Shown here: in pieces, positions 22,101-37,100 of the stretch | How the letters are laid out: each line of letters starts with the position of its first letter | How positions within the stretch are numbered: position 1 is the stretch's first letter | Assembly (NCBI GenBank): GCA_949317995.1 | Contig: OX439049.1 | Coordinates: forward strand, 10,579,395-10,643,394 | Reading direction: 5' to 3' | DNA length: 64,000 nt | From: Acholoe squamosa | Lineage: Eukaryota > Annelida > Polychaeta > Phyllodocida > Polynoidae | The notes under the pieces: generated by a model | What the model saw: the letters and a program-made list of their open reading frames with translations, nothing else | Database searches by the model: none | What the model was told of the DNA's origin: nothing | Program-made: the position numbers and the translations under genes

Positions 22101-25100
22101 GCTTTTAAGTGTACTAGATCAGTCGGAATTAGAGAAACTCAAGTGTAGGTAAATTGAGGGAGGGTTGTATGCCTACAGGTATAACGCTAACCATAAACAT
22201 AACTCATAATTTTATATGCGGATCCGGTATTCAAAGCCAGATAGAAGGCCCTGTCCTATCCCTGTTCTCTCGAATTTGGAGTATTACAGACCTTTCACGG
22301 TTAATTCCTAAACTGCTACCGATAACAATTTAAATCTCCCAAAGTCGTAGTTGGCAATTATAGGTGACAGCCTACGCCTGTTCTGAACAGAAACTGGGTT
22401 AAAAAGTGAAAATTAAGTAGCAGTTATGACAGGACCAGAATGAACACGACGTCAATGATTATCTAGATAATGTAACAATGTTTTGATTGCCCTTTGTCGG
22501 TATAAGGTGGACCAATACCTACCATATGTTATCAGTATGTCGGTATAAGGTGGAGCAATAGCTATCATAATGTTATCAGTAAATGAACATGATTAAGAGG
22601 CTTATTGATATAGTGTCACTGAGTGATAGCTCTTATCACAGATATGCCAATAGATGTGCCATTTAATACCTAAAGGGTCGATAGTTCATTGATACATCAT
22701 GCCTACTGGTCATCATGATGCCTGAATGCAAACAGTGCATTCATGTATCATGCTGACCGAATGGGGTAGTACTCTCTGATGCACTAATGAAGTGCCGAGA
22801 GCCGGAAAGCAGGCTCCTCAATACTTCATTGGTGCATCATGACGACTGGGCACCGCGTCAGTTCTGCGTTCAAGTGTCATGGGAAGTCTGGGCCCATACC
22901 CAGTGGGCCACAATTTTCAATTTAGCTGGTTTCTCCATAAAAGTGACAAAACAAACTGAAAAGACATGTCATGATGGGTACCTTGGGTGTTAGGAAATTT
23001 CCCACCTGGAAATCTCACCCCCCCCCCGGAATTCTCCCGCCGGAAATCCCCCCCCCTGGAACTCTCCTCCCATGATATCTCCCCCCCCCCCTGGAATTTT
23101 CCCGCCCTTATCCATATAGGACATAACATCATACTTAATTTGTATTTTCTATATACCAAATGTAAGTTGAAAGTAAGCAGGATGCTATAGGGTTAGGTTT
23201 AGAGTTAGGGTTAGGGATAGGGATAGGGATAGGGATAGGGATATGGTTAGGGTTAGGGCTATGGTTAGGGTTAGGGTAAGGGATAAGTTTAGGGTTAGGG
23301 TTAGGGATAGGGTTAGGGTTAGGGTTAGGGTTAGGGTTAGGGATAGGGATAGGGATAGGGTCAGGGTCAGGGTCAGGGTCAGGGTCAGGGTCAGGGTCAG
23401 GGTCAGGGTCAGGGTCAGGGTCAGGGTCAGGGTTAGGGTTAGGGTCAGGGTCAGGGTTAGGGTTAGAGTTAGGGTTAGGGTTAGGGATAGGGTTAGGTCC
23501 TGGGTTAGGGTTAGGATTGGGGATAGTGGCAAGTTACAGTGAGGCCACCATGGTAAAATTTGATAGGAGGGAAAATTCCTAGGGGGGGAGATTTTCTAGG
23601 GGGAACTTTCCAGGGGGAGAATTCCGGGTGGGAGACTTCCGGGAGTGAGAATTCCAAGGGGGGGATTCTTAGCATCACACCTTGTCCCTAGATAACAACC
23701 ACTTCTGGCGCCAAGCTGCTTCCATCTTATCAGCTCTTATCAGTGCATTTCACCAGAAACAAGCTCCAGTCCTACTTAGACCCAATAGGGTCGATGCACT
23801 CCCGAAGGCTCGGCATGGTGCACCTATGCAGTGTTACCATGCCAGCGTTGTACTAATTTAAGGACCATTAAAAGTTAACAAAACAAAGGAGATAACTTTA
23901 TCACTGAGTGAGTGAGTAATATATGTTTAACGCCATTTTGACAGCTAAGGTCATATTCATGGCGAGAACTACATTACACAATTTCACAGAGGAATGTATC
24001 GGTGCCCGGGCATATGTCCACCACATACATCCGAGGGGATAGGAAAGAGGAGATTTAGACCCTTTTAAGTGGGCTAGGGAAGCCAGACTTAATCACTGCA
24101 TAAAAGCAGCACCTTATACACGGGGCAATATGGTGGCCTAATTCTGATAGGGCCTAAGCAGAATGTTGCAGCACAGCTCCCATAAAGTTGAATCAATGTA
24201 GAAATAATGTTGATCATGGTTGATCAACGTTCTTTCAACGTTGAAACAACTGGGTTATTGTCCCAATTTTTCACATAGATTTCATTGGATCTACCTGGCG
24301 AGAAAGGATAGATAATTTAGCTTTAAATCTTTAAATTTATTGTTGCTTATTTTCCTATGCCTTCCGATCATGACCATTCCTGGTGAAATTTAAACTTTTT
24401 ATTTCATTTAATTTTATCAGTTGGCCGAACAAATTGCACTTGATCTTTCCCATTTGTTGTATTAAATTAATTGGAATATAATTATGGCTCATTTAAGCCA
24501 CCCAGCTCTCAAATAAGTGCCTGTCTTAAATAAAGAGGGAGGGTATCGAGGTATCGAAATTGATAACCACCCGGGTGCTTAACGGAGCCACTATGACAGC
24601 CATTCTACTCTTCTCCGCCAGGAGGGAATTTCTCAAAATGGTACAACTGCACACAACCACTATGATTTGAATCCCTCAAGGACTAGAGTGGAAAATTACA
24701 ATTGTAAGCAATGCCACTTAGGAAATGCATACGGTTTGGTAGGGCAGTTGTACCAGTGTAAATCATCAGTGTCCAGAGAACTGTTTCACAAGGAGACTGA
24801 AATTAAGATCGATCTTTGGGCCATAGGAGTGACCATTTATGATCAGTCATTTGGGAATAACTACAAGTGTTTCAGAACAAGCTGTTACTCATATTCGGAC
24901 ATAAGACTGGTCCTTTAGAAACAGCTGTCACTTAGACATAGGGGCAGTAATTAAGATCAGTTGTAAGGTCACTCACAGGCCAATCCTCCAGCTTGTAAGA
25001 TCGATCACCCAGTTGAGAATAATTATGTCTTTACCTTGTAATTTCATGATAGAAAAGGGGTATTATAAAAGGGTATTTCATTTTTATATGCATTTATGTC

Positions 25101-28100
25101 TGACATCATGCATTAAAGGATTTGTGGAATTCCACTTATTGATATGATTTTCCACATTTATGTGTACCCTTAACCTTCCACATAAATCAGATACTTTATG
25201 TTGGTCATATGTCACTCTTACACTGGCCCTTCACTCATAAGTTTCACTCACCATTTCCCTTTGAAACACTTCCACTAGTAGCAATAGGCTAATGATTGGT
25301 CTTAGGAAGACCATACGAGTGACATTGCTCCTATACCAATATCACTCGTACATAGTGCTTGTGAAACAGGTCTCAGAAGGCACAGGGTGGTAATGGCATT
25401 AGGGTAAGGGAGCCCACTACGATTTGAAGGGATCCCATCTTGAGAAATGCCCTCCTGTTCTGCATTTTACATCCCTGATACAGTAAGGTAAACACGAACA
25501 GTTACACATGTTACAAACTGGAAGCTTCTTCTACTTGACCAGCCATGGTGGGAAAACAAACCACAAAAAGCCTTGTTGGAAATTGGAACCAATCTGAAAC
25601 AATGTTATCATAAAGGTAGGACCTCAATAGAAAGCTAAGTAAAACAAGAGCACGGTGCTAATCGTTTAGGCAAACAAACATGCTATAGGCCTTATTTATT
25701 ACAGATCATAATGTGGTCATATCAGAGCAACATGAGAAAGTTTGGAGTAAAAAATCTCAATTCGTAGAGAGGCTAATGAAGTGAAATGTTCTGTCCAGTT
25801 TATAGCAGGTCTGCCTGGTCATCTCCCTCCCTACTTAAAGTCAATTCATGGCTCAACTTTCTTCAATGTCTTCCTCTTTTTTTCCCCATTCCTCAGACCT
25901 GGCTAGATATTACCAGAGCAAAAAAAAAGTCAATGTAATGCATTTCCACCACCCACTTCTGGTCAAATTTAAAAAAAAAAAGAAGATTTTGCTGGATTTG
26001 TGGGGAAATGCATCGGGAATCACCCACAATAGAATTGTATAATTTGAATGATTATTTCTCTTAAATCCGGTTGACATTAAGCCGATTTTTGTCAATGGGC
26101 GTCGGTGGAATACATGCTTAAGACTGGTGGTTGACGATTGTTCCTAATGCCGAAATCAACCAGAAATTGACCTACTGCACTGAAATTATTTGATGCTGGT
26201 TTATATTCAGAATGGTACGTCCAGCTCTTATGAGCCCCCTTATAACGACCCCGGGAGGCATTTTCCAATAATTCTAATTAGGATTATCATGGAATGGCTT
26301 CCGCTCATTCCCCCAACACCCCTTCGCATGGTTGGTGCATTTGTATATCACCTTTTCACACTGCTTAGTATTATCAACCATTATACCACGGTTATCACAT
26401 TTCAGAACGATTTTGGGTGCCCAAACTGGATAATCTGAGTGCTTATATCATAGGATAGAGGCACTGAGTTGACACACCCACACATGCATATTGACAGTGT
26501 TCTTTTTCAATACTGTTCTTGTATGTGACAGCAGCTATGACATAGCTTTGACAGTGGTTCATACTCATAAAGCTCAGCATTGCCCAGGATCGATCCAGGG
26601 ATCTTCTGATCCAGAGTGCTTCATCCTATCCATTAGGCCACGGGGCTGGACAATGGTGCTGGGTTAGATGATTCTTATGTTTGGGACACTATGGATACCA
26701 TATAATGTTTGTATGGCAAAGAATGCAGAATGCATTCTAATGCATCCTAAAGGTGCAGACCGTGGTATAAACGCAATGTGTGATGATTATGCTTGCATGC
26801 GTGCCTTTTAGGTACTTGATAGAGGCACTCGGCTCCGCCTCGTTCCTCTATCAGTACCTAAAAGGCACTAGTGCAAGCATAATCATCATATATTACATTC
26901 ACAAGAGCAATATATTGACCACCCACACCCCAACTCCAACCACTCTCTCTCCCCTTGAACTTCCCTCCCCTTATAGCTGAAAGGCTATGTTATGAGAGGG
27001 AAGTCTCTGCCTCCTGTTTGAGGGATTTGTGTGGGACTAAAACAGGCTAACCTACTCCCTGTTTATTGTATAATACAGTGTTGCCAATAGCCAGAGGTAA
27101 ACATAGGCAGAAAGGCCAACCACCTCTCACATTCTCTTCTATTGGTTGTACCTTAGAGGCCCGTTTTAACGCCCAGGCACTTTTAGAGTTCTTTACCAAT
27201 CCGGAATTTTGGAAATTACCCTATTTCTAGCCTTTTAGGGCTAAATTTAAGGCTTATAAGCGGCAAATAATATCTTACTTACAAGCAAAAAGATTCATGG
27301 GATTTTATTTAGCAATACAGTAATGTGCACATTTTATTCTTTGGTTCCCCTTTGGCAAGACCCTTATGTTACTAAGGGTTTACCTGTGTTTGGCCACACT
27401 ATAAAAAAAAAATGACTGCTGATTCTACCAGGGATCCTTGTAAAGCTGAACAGGGAACCACCATAGTTTCTATAGCAGTGGGTGAGTGTAGCTTTTACAA
27501 GAAGCCCCAGGTGGCAGTACACTGGTACAAGGAGTCCCTGTGAAATAAAAGATGGATCTTTAGCAACTTTGGGACAGGGGTTCTGTCATTATTTCTTTTA
27601 CACTGCAGGATTTATTTAAGACCGGTCCATGTCAAAACACCTGGTGCTAAAATGAGTCATTACGGTATGTACCCCCTTCTCTGAATGAGGTACTTGGGGC
27701 TTAATGATTGGCTGATATTGACATAGGCTTTGTAGAAAGCCTTTAACACTGTGAATGCTGGACTATATGACTCAGGCCTAAAGTGCTGAGCACTATTCTT
27801 CATTTTATGCTGCTGAGGGTGTACGCTTGACACACTGAACTCTATAGCATATATATATCTGCACCTCTAAAAGGCATGTTTCTAAATGGTACAACTAGAC
27901 CTCTTCAAATCGTAGTTGGAATCCCTCACTCTAATGCATTACAGCCCTGCATTTAGTGCTCATTAATGATTGCACTGGAATGACTGCCCTACCAAACCCT
28001 ATGTTATTACGACACTAAGTGCTGATCGTACAGAGCAGTCGTAAGCCATTACTTACGATCACCCACTCTAATTTTCAGGGTATCAAATCGCAGTGGCTGT

Positions 28101-31100
28101 GTTTAGTCATACCATCTTGAAAAATGCCCTCCAGGTCATACTATGGTCTATATATGTGGCTCTGCTGCCCTCAGATGCTTTTAATTATATAGACATATCT
28201 GTCATATAATATCTGAAGGATCGCTTGGCATTCCATACACCAAGCAAAGGATTTATATTGGTGTGGCAATCCAAAAAGCATTTGCAGGCCTAATAAGTTT
28301 CCCTCCTTTTTTCCTTAATTATCTAAATTGCTAAATAATATTTGTGCTCCAAAACCTCTTGACTCAAAGTCTATCTTCTGCATGCTCAATTATTTAAAGA
28401 GAAAAAGAAAAATCCCTGATTTCCTCTAACTCTTTATTTGACCTGGAGGGAATTTCTCAAGATGGTATGACTGCACATATCCACTACGATTTGAGACGCT
28501 CAAAATTTGAGTGGGTGATTGTAGGTGATGCACTACGACTGCTCTGTACGATCAGCACTTACTGTGCTAATTATATAGGGTTTGGTCGGGCAGTTGTACC
28601 ATTGCAGCAATCATTAGTGACCACCAGATGTAATGGAATTAGAGTGAGGGATCCCATTACGATTAGAAGGGGTCTAGTCATACCATCTAGAGAAAAGCCT
28701 TCCTGGTGTATACCTATCACAATAATCTCACCAGTAGGTTGTGGATGTGACATATATAGTGACAAGGCTGTATTGTTACCAAACCTGGCAGAACTCCAGT
28801 TTTACACCCAATCCACACCCAGACTGTATGGGCACACCACAAGAGGCTCTTACCTCACCACATCATCACCTCCTCCTGTAATAATAAGAAGCACTGAAAG
28901 AATAATACACCATCTCAACTTTTACTTTATTTCTATTTATTTTGGTAAAAATCTCAACTGGTGTTGTCTAGGATTAGTACTTCACTCACCAATTGCTGAT
29001 CAAGGCCATAGATAGAGTGGCGTTAGTGGCATTCCGGAATATTTTTCTTTTGGGTTTTGACACAATGTATAAACACACTGTGAATTTTCTGAAGATTGAT
29101 AATTGTGCAAAGGTATTGAATAAAATGTTCGGATTAGCAAAACTTAACCGATCAACAGTGCTCAGTGAAGCCAACGCTTAAGACAACATCAGCTACTCTT
29201 ATAGGGTTAGAAATGACATGATGTCCTCAAGACTTCATGCCCAAGGGTTGGTATTTTCAAACATTTAGAAACATTTAGAAAGTCAGGCTGTAGGTGTTTT
29301 GCTTCTTTTTATTCTGAACAGGGCATAGGTAGGGTCTAACCTTTATGGAAGGCTACCAACAGCTTCCTGCCTCCGCCGCTACTACATCGGTGGCGCCACC
29401 TTAGATTATTGGTTTACCTGGGGCTCCAAGTGATGTACACATTCTCCTGATTGATGGATTGATCTGTTTTGACTGACCTGATACGACCCTACCTGGAGGT
29501 TTCTTTTATCATGTCTAGTAAAGTTATATTCTTTAGCCACCAGAAACATATATATCACCGCCTACATTTATGATATTTCTGGCTATAATGATAATATATC
29601 TCTGACGTTATTCATCCTATCTCTGCTGCCGGTATATTTCCTATATTTCTGGTTATATCACCAGAAAATTAATGTTACTTAGCGTCTTTGTCTCAAAATG
29701 ATGTATTCTGAATTCTATTCTCAGTTTCATGATCTCTCATGTGTGCCCTATTGTCCCCACATCATCACTTGTATGAACAATGCTTTGAAAGTATTTTCTT
29801 TTCAACACAGAATATTGCTCTGAGCCTAGAACAATAATTGTAGGCATACACTGTAAAAGGTAACTGTTGAATCTACCAGGGATCCTTGTAAAACTGAACA
29901 GGGAACCATTGTTATCATTAAGCAGGGAGTCACTGTAGTTTTACAAGAGCCCCAAGGTGGCAGTATGGTGGTACAATGACTCTCTGTGAAAATATCAACA
30001 TCTCTGTGAAAACAACAACGAATCTCTGGCAGCTTTGGGATTAGGAAACCTTAATAGAATAATAGACGAGGACTAAATAAATCCTGATATTTTTACAGAA
30101 ACAATTTTCTTTTATTTGCATGAATCTGGTTCCTGATGCTATTGTCATGATAATGGCAAACTGCACTGTCTAACCCACATCTACTTTATATGGTCCAGTA
30201 GAGCTTATTGACCTATGTATTGGCATTATGATATTCCGGCATCTAGCCATAGTGCTACTCATTTAAGGAATGATTGGTGCCTATTTCTGACTAGCGGGAC
30301 CCCTATAGAGGAGTGTGATTTCTCGATCTGGAGGCTGTTGTGAAAAGAATTGGTTTCGAATTCTCACTGTAGTGATTTGATCTTCTAATTCTCCTCTCTT
30401 CCCCACCCTGAGAATCGACTTCCCCAGAGAATTGGTTCCTATTTGAGAATTACATCCTGACTCTGGACCAATCTTTTACCACTCCTCTTACCGCTTCCCT
30501 TTTCGCAACAGACAAGGGAATCAATTCCCTGAGGTTAGTGAGTTCTGTTTTGGGAATAGCACCTCAGACAGAACCAATTCCAAATCTTTTCACAACGGCC
30601 TCCTGGCCTGGCGAGATTAACAGTCAGAATGGTGAGGATCAGTCACACCCTAAGGATTCTGCGGTGAATGAAGGAAATTATCTCATCTGTATTATTAGAT
30701 GTGCAGGATGCCTTCTTAAATGCAGCATTTGACCCTTTAAAGACTGGCAATGCATTAACTCTTTAAGGACCGCTAATGCAGGAGTGCATCATGTCCAGTG
30801 GTCAGCATGATGCACCAATGAAGTGCTGCTGAGTGTATTCGCCAGCACTTCATTGGTGCATCATGCCGACCCACTGGGAATTTGTGTATCAACCCCATAG
30901 GATCGGCATGATGCTTGAATGCAGCCCTGGCGAGTTACTCACCAGGGCGGCATTCATGCATCATGATGACCAATGGGCATGATGCATTAATACACCAGCG
31001 GCCCTTAAAGATTTAATGCATAATGTCGATAGGTCATTATGATGCATGAATGCATTCCTGGCAAATCTGTTCACCAGGACCACATCCATGCACAAAGCCT

Positions 31101-34100
31101 TCTCTACAGATTTGATTGTCTGCTGAGGAGGTTGGCATGATGCACAAATGGAGTGTTGTCGACTCGCCTGGAGCATGTTGCTCCTGTGGTAAAAAGAGCT
31201 GTCAGTAGGTACCCTCTTTTCAAAAGAAGTCACGCTCTGCTTCACTATTCAACTTGCACTCACCATATTAGTCTGAAAAGTCACCTGCCTTGTTTAAAAC
31301 CGAGAGAGCTGCATAATCAGCTACCTACTCATGTCACACACTTTATAGTATATTATGCTGACTGACTTCTCCCAACTAGGTACCTACTCAAATCCCCCTT
31401 TTTTAGCACCATACTTGAATGACCACTTGTGAGCAACAAAAGGGACAAGTTATAGCTACATGAAAAGAAAGGACCGGAAATGAGGGCATTTTTAGCCAGC
31501 TCTTCCTTTTACTATAGGAGCAAAACCCTCCTGAACTTTATTAGTGCATCATGCCGATAAAATATAGATATGATGCACTAATGAATTGATGCACCGGTGG
31601 CCCTGAAAGGTTAGTGGATTACGTAGCACTGACACCTTCCTCCTCACGTTCCCCTAGTCTGCAACCCCCCTCCCAACACCAATATAATCTGGAGGGTGTT
31701 GCACACAGAGGAAAAGGGAGTTTTGCTTAAGAAGTGCCTCACCTGCAGCCATCACTTTTTTTCAGTCCTGACATTTTTTTTTTCATGTTGCACAGAAGTG
31801 ATCTTGTCTGGGTCACACAGAAAGACACCTGCTTGTGCAATACACACTATTTTTAAACAAAGCATGTGGCTTTTTAATCTAACGTTTTCAATGCAAGTGG
31901 AATGGTGAAGCAGAGGATGACTTACCTACGTGGTGCTCTCTTTAGCTTATGTGCATCAACCCCTGGAGGCTATTGCGAAAAGAATCGGAAACGGATTCTC
32001 ACTGTCGTAACTCAAATTCCAGTTCCTGGCTGGTCTGCTGCTTAGAACCAACTTCTCACCCTACACTAAGAATCAAACCTCTTTGTGTGAATAATACTGG
32101 GAAGCATTCCCCAATTCACGGAAACTTAAGAATCAATTCTATAACCTATTACCTTGCTGTAAAACAGGGGAGAAGTCATCACCTAAGGGTAGTCAGTTCC
32201 CATTTGGGAATAGCACCTCCGACAGAATTGATATTCCTGTCCTTTCGCAACACCCTCCTGGCAGACTGTATAGGTTGAAGTGAAACATACTGTTCTCACG
32301 TCTGGTTCAAGTGGCCAGTCCTCTGCCACCAGTTAAGTTTATTGACCTATGTATTGCCATTATGACATAATGTGGTGAACATAATGTATGACACATACTG
32401 TATGTTGTATGTGTATATGTCCTACCATAGCTTTATGAAAATAACTATATTCAATCAGAAAGAATCAGTCCGACTAATTTTGCACCTCTTTCTTTATACC
32501 TCTGGTGTTCTTCTTTCTTTTTCTATATATTTCTGTTTATAGGAATAGGTTTATCTCAGACAGTCAATCTGTCTGTCTGTCTGCCTGTCTCTCTTAGTCC
32601 CTGTCTTATTGAATAGATTTCTTGATTGAATTTGAGTTTGTAAATGTATAGGAAATTTAGAAATAGATAGCAAAATGTACAACTGGGTACTAGATGCATA
32701 CATTCCGGTGTGTATGAATGTCAATAAACACAATAATCATAAATGATATTACCATTTACCCGACCTCCTGACCCCCCCCCCCCCACCCTTTCCCCAGCTT
32801 TCTGACCCCCCCCCCCCTTCCTCCTCATATAACCACCTCCTGCCATACCTGGCACTGTCTGGCTCTCAGCTGTTTATCAAATACTACTTAACTGGTCAGC
32901 ACCTCTTGTTCTTCTCTCAGTCCCCATACAGTAACAAGTGCTACTGCCTCCTCCTTCCTCCAGGTCCTCCTCCTGCAGGTACAGCCACTGAGACAAGGTG
33001 CCAAAAGACATATATATGGAGCACCTGTATTGGAGGAATTACAGGTGAAATTTAACATGAACTAGGGGACGTATGTATTACATGTATTGGAGGTACCTTG
33101 AGGCAAATCTAGCAGCTGTATTGGAGGAAGATTGAGGTGTGAAATTACCTGTTTCAGGGGATATATATATATATAACACCTATATTGGAGGAATTACAGG
33201 GGTGAATTTGTATAAACCAGGGGGCACCTATATTTGAGGATGATCCACGTGTAAACTGCATGTCCCAAAGGGACATATGTGGGACCTGTATTGGAGAAAG
33301 TACGGTTGCGAATCAATCTGGAGGTAGCCTGGGGCAAATCTAGCAGCTGTCAGGAACATGTGTGAATGAATATGTACAAAGAGAACCATAACTTTTAACC
33401 TTGTATCTCCATTGGCTGTACTACAGGTGAATAATTTTTGATATAGTAAGAGAAAGATTGCACCCTTGTTGCAAACATGAGCTAAATACATAGTGGCAGG
33501 GCTGATACTTTATATCCCTCCCCAGGAGGAACTACAATTAGGCTTTTGAAGCGGGCACCTGTTAACGATGGCAATTCTGGGATTTTGTTGCAACGAGTTA
33601 ATGTAACTTCAGGCCCTAAATATATATGAATATAGTGGTACTGGAGGGATGTACATCACTTAATATACATGTGGAGGAGAACACCTGTAGGGTAGGTTAC
33701 CTGGATGAGTAACTTGAGAATTACCTGGATGATGCTCTACAGGATATCTGTATACACAGGTGTCAAAGACAAGACATCCTGGCTCTGGCCGCTGCTATAG
33801 AAGTGTATGAGAGGTGTGGATAGCACCTTATAAATAAGGAGAAAAGATACAATATCTACCGGTATGATGTATAACTTAGATTCCCCATTTAAGGCCCCAT
33901 ACGACACATCTTATAAATGTGACACCTTGAAGCTCTATAGAGCCAGTCAATACAAAAACTCGTAGGACACCCGCATTTGCTGGTAAAATCGCTGCCCGGT
34001 CCATGAAAAAATACCGACTTTAGGACCGAATGTCTGACTGAAATCTCAGGACCTTGGGTTGAATTATGGTTTTACAGCTTGCAACTTGGACCAATATCTG

Positions 34101-37100
34101 GTAAAGCCTAAAACAAAGGAAATTGTTATTTATTAAGTTTTACATATATGAATGAGTAGAATAGTGAGTTAATTCCTTTTTTTCCCATTAATATCTCCTT
34201 ACAATAACAATCTTGAGGTATTTAGTCCCGCCAAAAATCAATCCAGATCTGCTGAATGACAAAATCTGCAGGACCAAATGGCCTGCAAGTGGAAAACCTT
34301 TTATAGAGACTACACAGAGGAAAACAGCTTAAGAGGATAAGCTCTAGGTCCCAAAAGAGGGTTCTGCAAGAGGCCTTATTGTGTCTATATGTTGTCTTGG
34401 ATACCTGAATAATAAACTTAAGTTAGCCCATTCCAAATGTATCGCCATCACTATATTATATAGCTCAAAGCCTTTCTGTTAATCCGAACGCGATATATCA
34501 GGCATAACTTAATGATACCATATCGATAAGGCATTTCATTTTGGATTATCTTCCCTGGAATAACCAACAGCAGTGATTACTACATGACTATCACCATGGC
34601 CACTTAAAAGACATATTAAACATATCTCTGTTTATATCACTAATCCCTAAACCTGAGTTCGCTGCCATATGAGGGATTAGAGGTGAAGGGTCAGACTTGG
34701 ATGGATTATGTTGGATAGTGTCTGGCTATGGAACTGCATTCAGATAAAAAGCAGAAAGTGGAAAGTTATACATGGGAGTACTTGCATTGAAAACTATTAC
34801 TTTTTTTTCCTAAGAGGATTCATATACCATGGAGTATGATACTGTGATCAGTGCATTGGAATTTAATTGAAACAGCAAGGAGCAGTAATTAGGACAGGTT
34901 TGGGAGAGGATACCCAGTCTACTGTTCAACTTGTAGACTGGACGTCTGGCCACTTGTACCATTGGCGGCATACTGTCATACCAGCTGTCACATCCAGGAG
35001 TGAGAGCTATCTGTTACGCATAGTGTCACAGTGTGTGACAGCTATTGACACCTGCAGTATGGACTACACACAGTCAAAGGTAGATACATTTGATGATAAT
35101 TTAGTTTTACTCTCATCTTAATTTTACATTCACCGCCATCCCATTTTTCTTTAGTTAAACATTTTTCTTTATTATTTACATTTAAGATTTGGGTTTTGTT
35201 CGTTGTATGGGGAGATGGTTTTGATGAGTTGTCACATATTACCGTATAGATACCACATTTTTAGCGCTTGTAGATTTGAACGGCTGATAATCCTTTCTCA
35301 TATACAACAGAGGCCTTTATTCAATAAGAATAAACAGAAAATTGCAAATGGATCAATAAATAGAATCCACAGAAACCTGAATTAAAGACACAGCTTTTTC
35401 TTTCCCTTTTTATTTTTATTTCTATTAACTCCTTCAAAAAAAGCCCACTTCCTCCCTACTGTCCAAGCTAGTTTTCTGTTACTCCACTTAAGCTGTGCGA
35501 CATGGCAGATTACCCTTCAGTCGGACACTATCTTTACTAATTATGTACACTGTCTGCCTGCCACATGCATATACAGTAGAGTCCTTATTATTCTGAAATA
35601 CAGTTGTACCTGCTGTAGGTATGAACCCACATACCAGAAGTGCATTCTGCTGTAGGTACAGGTGGTTCTACTACTTATAGGGGTATTTATAGCCCATTTA
35701 CAGCTGCGGCTGAGAGTGTGTGCATGCTTAGCCTTCTTATCAATTTTAATTTGGAAGGAACTTTTGTAATTTTACCATAGTTGATAGGCCCAAATAAAGG
35801 GCTTAGTATGCGTACATGAATTGAATTCCAAGCATTGGACCCACTGTAAATATCCTAGTCAAGGTGGACGTCCAACTCATAGTGAATCTACCCTAGTCAT
35901 CGGCAGGGTGGGAGGGAGGTCCATAAGAGGTTCTTAGTAAGAATAAGTTCATGGCCAATGGGCTCTAGGTAAGACTGTTCACTTATATGTCTTTACCTAG
36001 GATAATCCCTCAGATTAGGCCGATAATCCTATATAGTTTGGGCAGGTGGAGTTTAACAATTTAAGGGCCGCTAATGCAGGAGTGCATCATGCCCATGGGT
36101 CGGCATAATGCACCAATGAAGTGCTGCTGGCGAGACAGCTCCCCAGCACTTCATTGGTGCATTATGACTCACCAGGACTGCATTCATTGCATCATAATAG
36201 CCAATACAGACCTATAAGCCCCACGGTAAAAAAAAAACATGTCGTTGAAATAACGACAGATTCCTCATCCCAAACTTGTCAGAGACCCATTGTAGTTAGT
36301 TTTACAGAGATTCCTTGTACCACTTCACTGCCACCTGGAGCTTCTTGTAAAAACTACAGTGGCTCCCAGTTATATAATTACAGTGATTCACTGTTCAGTT
36401 TTACAAGGATCCCTCGTAGATTCAACAGTTATTTATTGCAATGCACAATGTGCCTGATAAGCTGTTGAAACCTAGATAGATGATCAGGTCAACACAGAAT
36501 CATTAAAACTAAATTCCCAATTTTTCCTTATTTAACAAATGGCCTCATTCTATGTTTATTTATTTTCTTTTTCTTTCTTTTTTTAAAATCAAAATCTTTA
36601 TTTTTACCCATAGGTGCAATATGTGCCTACATATGTAGAATACATCAATGAGGGTAAGTTAATCAAATTCACAATTACAACTGAAAATGGAGAAATGTAA
36701 TAGAAAAAATGAATAATATATCAAGGTGGGATGTTTAATTTGGTAAAGTATACTGTAAAACTCAGAAAAATTCATGTGGTGTACGGGTGGACATGACCCT
36801 TGCACAAGAAGCACTGACCCCCCCCCCCTCCCATCCACCCTGACATAATCTCTACAAGGGTCAGCCATAGCTTATTCATACACTGAAGGAGGAGTTCACA
36901 AACATCATTACTAACTCTTGAACAGTACTTTTAGGGCAACAAGATGCCTCCAAATTTATGTTCCCTCGAGGCAAACACGGATCAGGCTGTGTGAACCTAC
37001 ATGGGGGGGAAAAAACCTGGTTTTTTTTTTAACAATTTGGAACATTTCAGAATTTAACTTGGTAAAGTGCTATCTTCATTGAAAACACATTTAACGCTTT

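Noticed and set aside
23185-23542. Long LTLTLT / VRVRVR open frames on both strands
   Set aside because: They are translations of the telomere-like hexamer array. A 6-bp repeat without stops is open in some frames by nature.
24667-24918. An 83-residue plus frame
   Set aside because: Begins inside MITE-B and has no splice or codon support.
26579-26655. Working tRNA-Arg gene
   Set aside because: The anticodon arm is shortened and the acceptor stem does not close, so it is listed as a pseudogene or SINE head.
28467-29015. A 182-residue plus frame
   Set aside because: The first half is MITE-B sequence. Only 28738-28878 is kept, as a weak exon candidate.
33850-33969. A plus frame reading [17 protein letters not shown] up to TAG
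   Set aside because: It looks coding by eye, but the phase disagrees with both neighbouring exon candidates and no donor or start context supports it.
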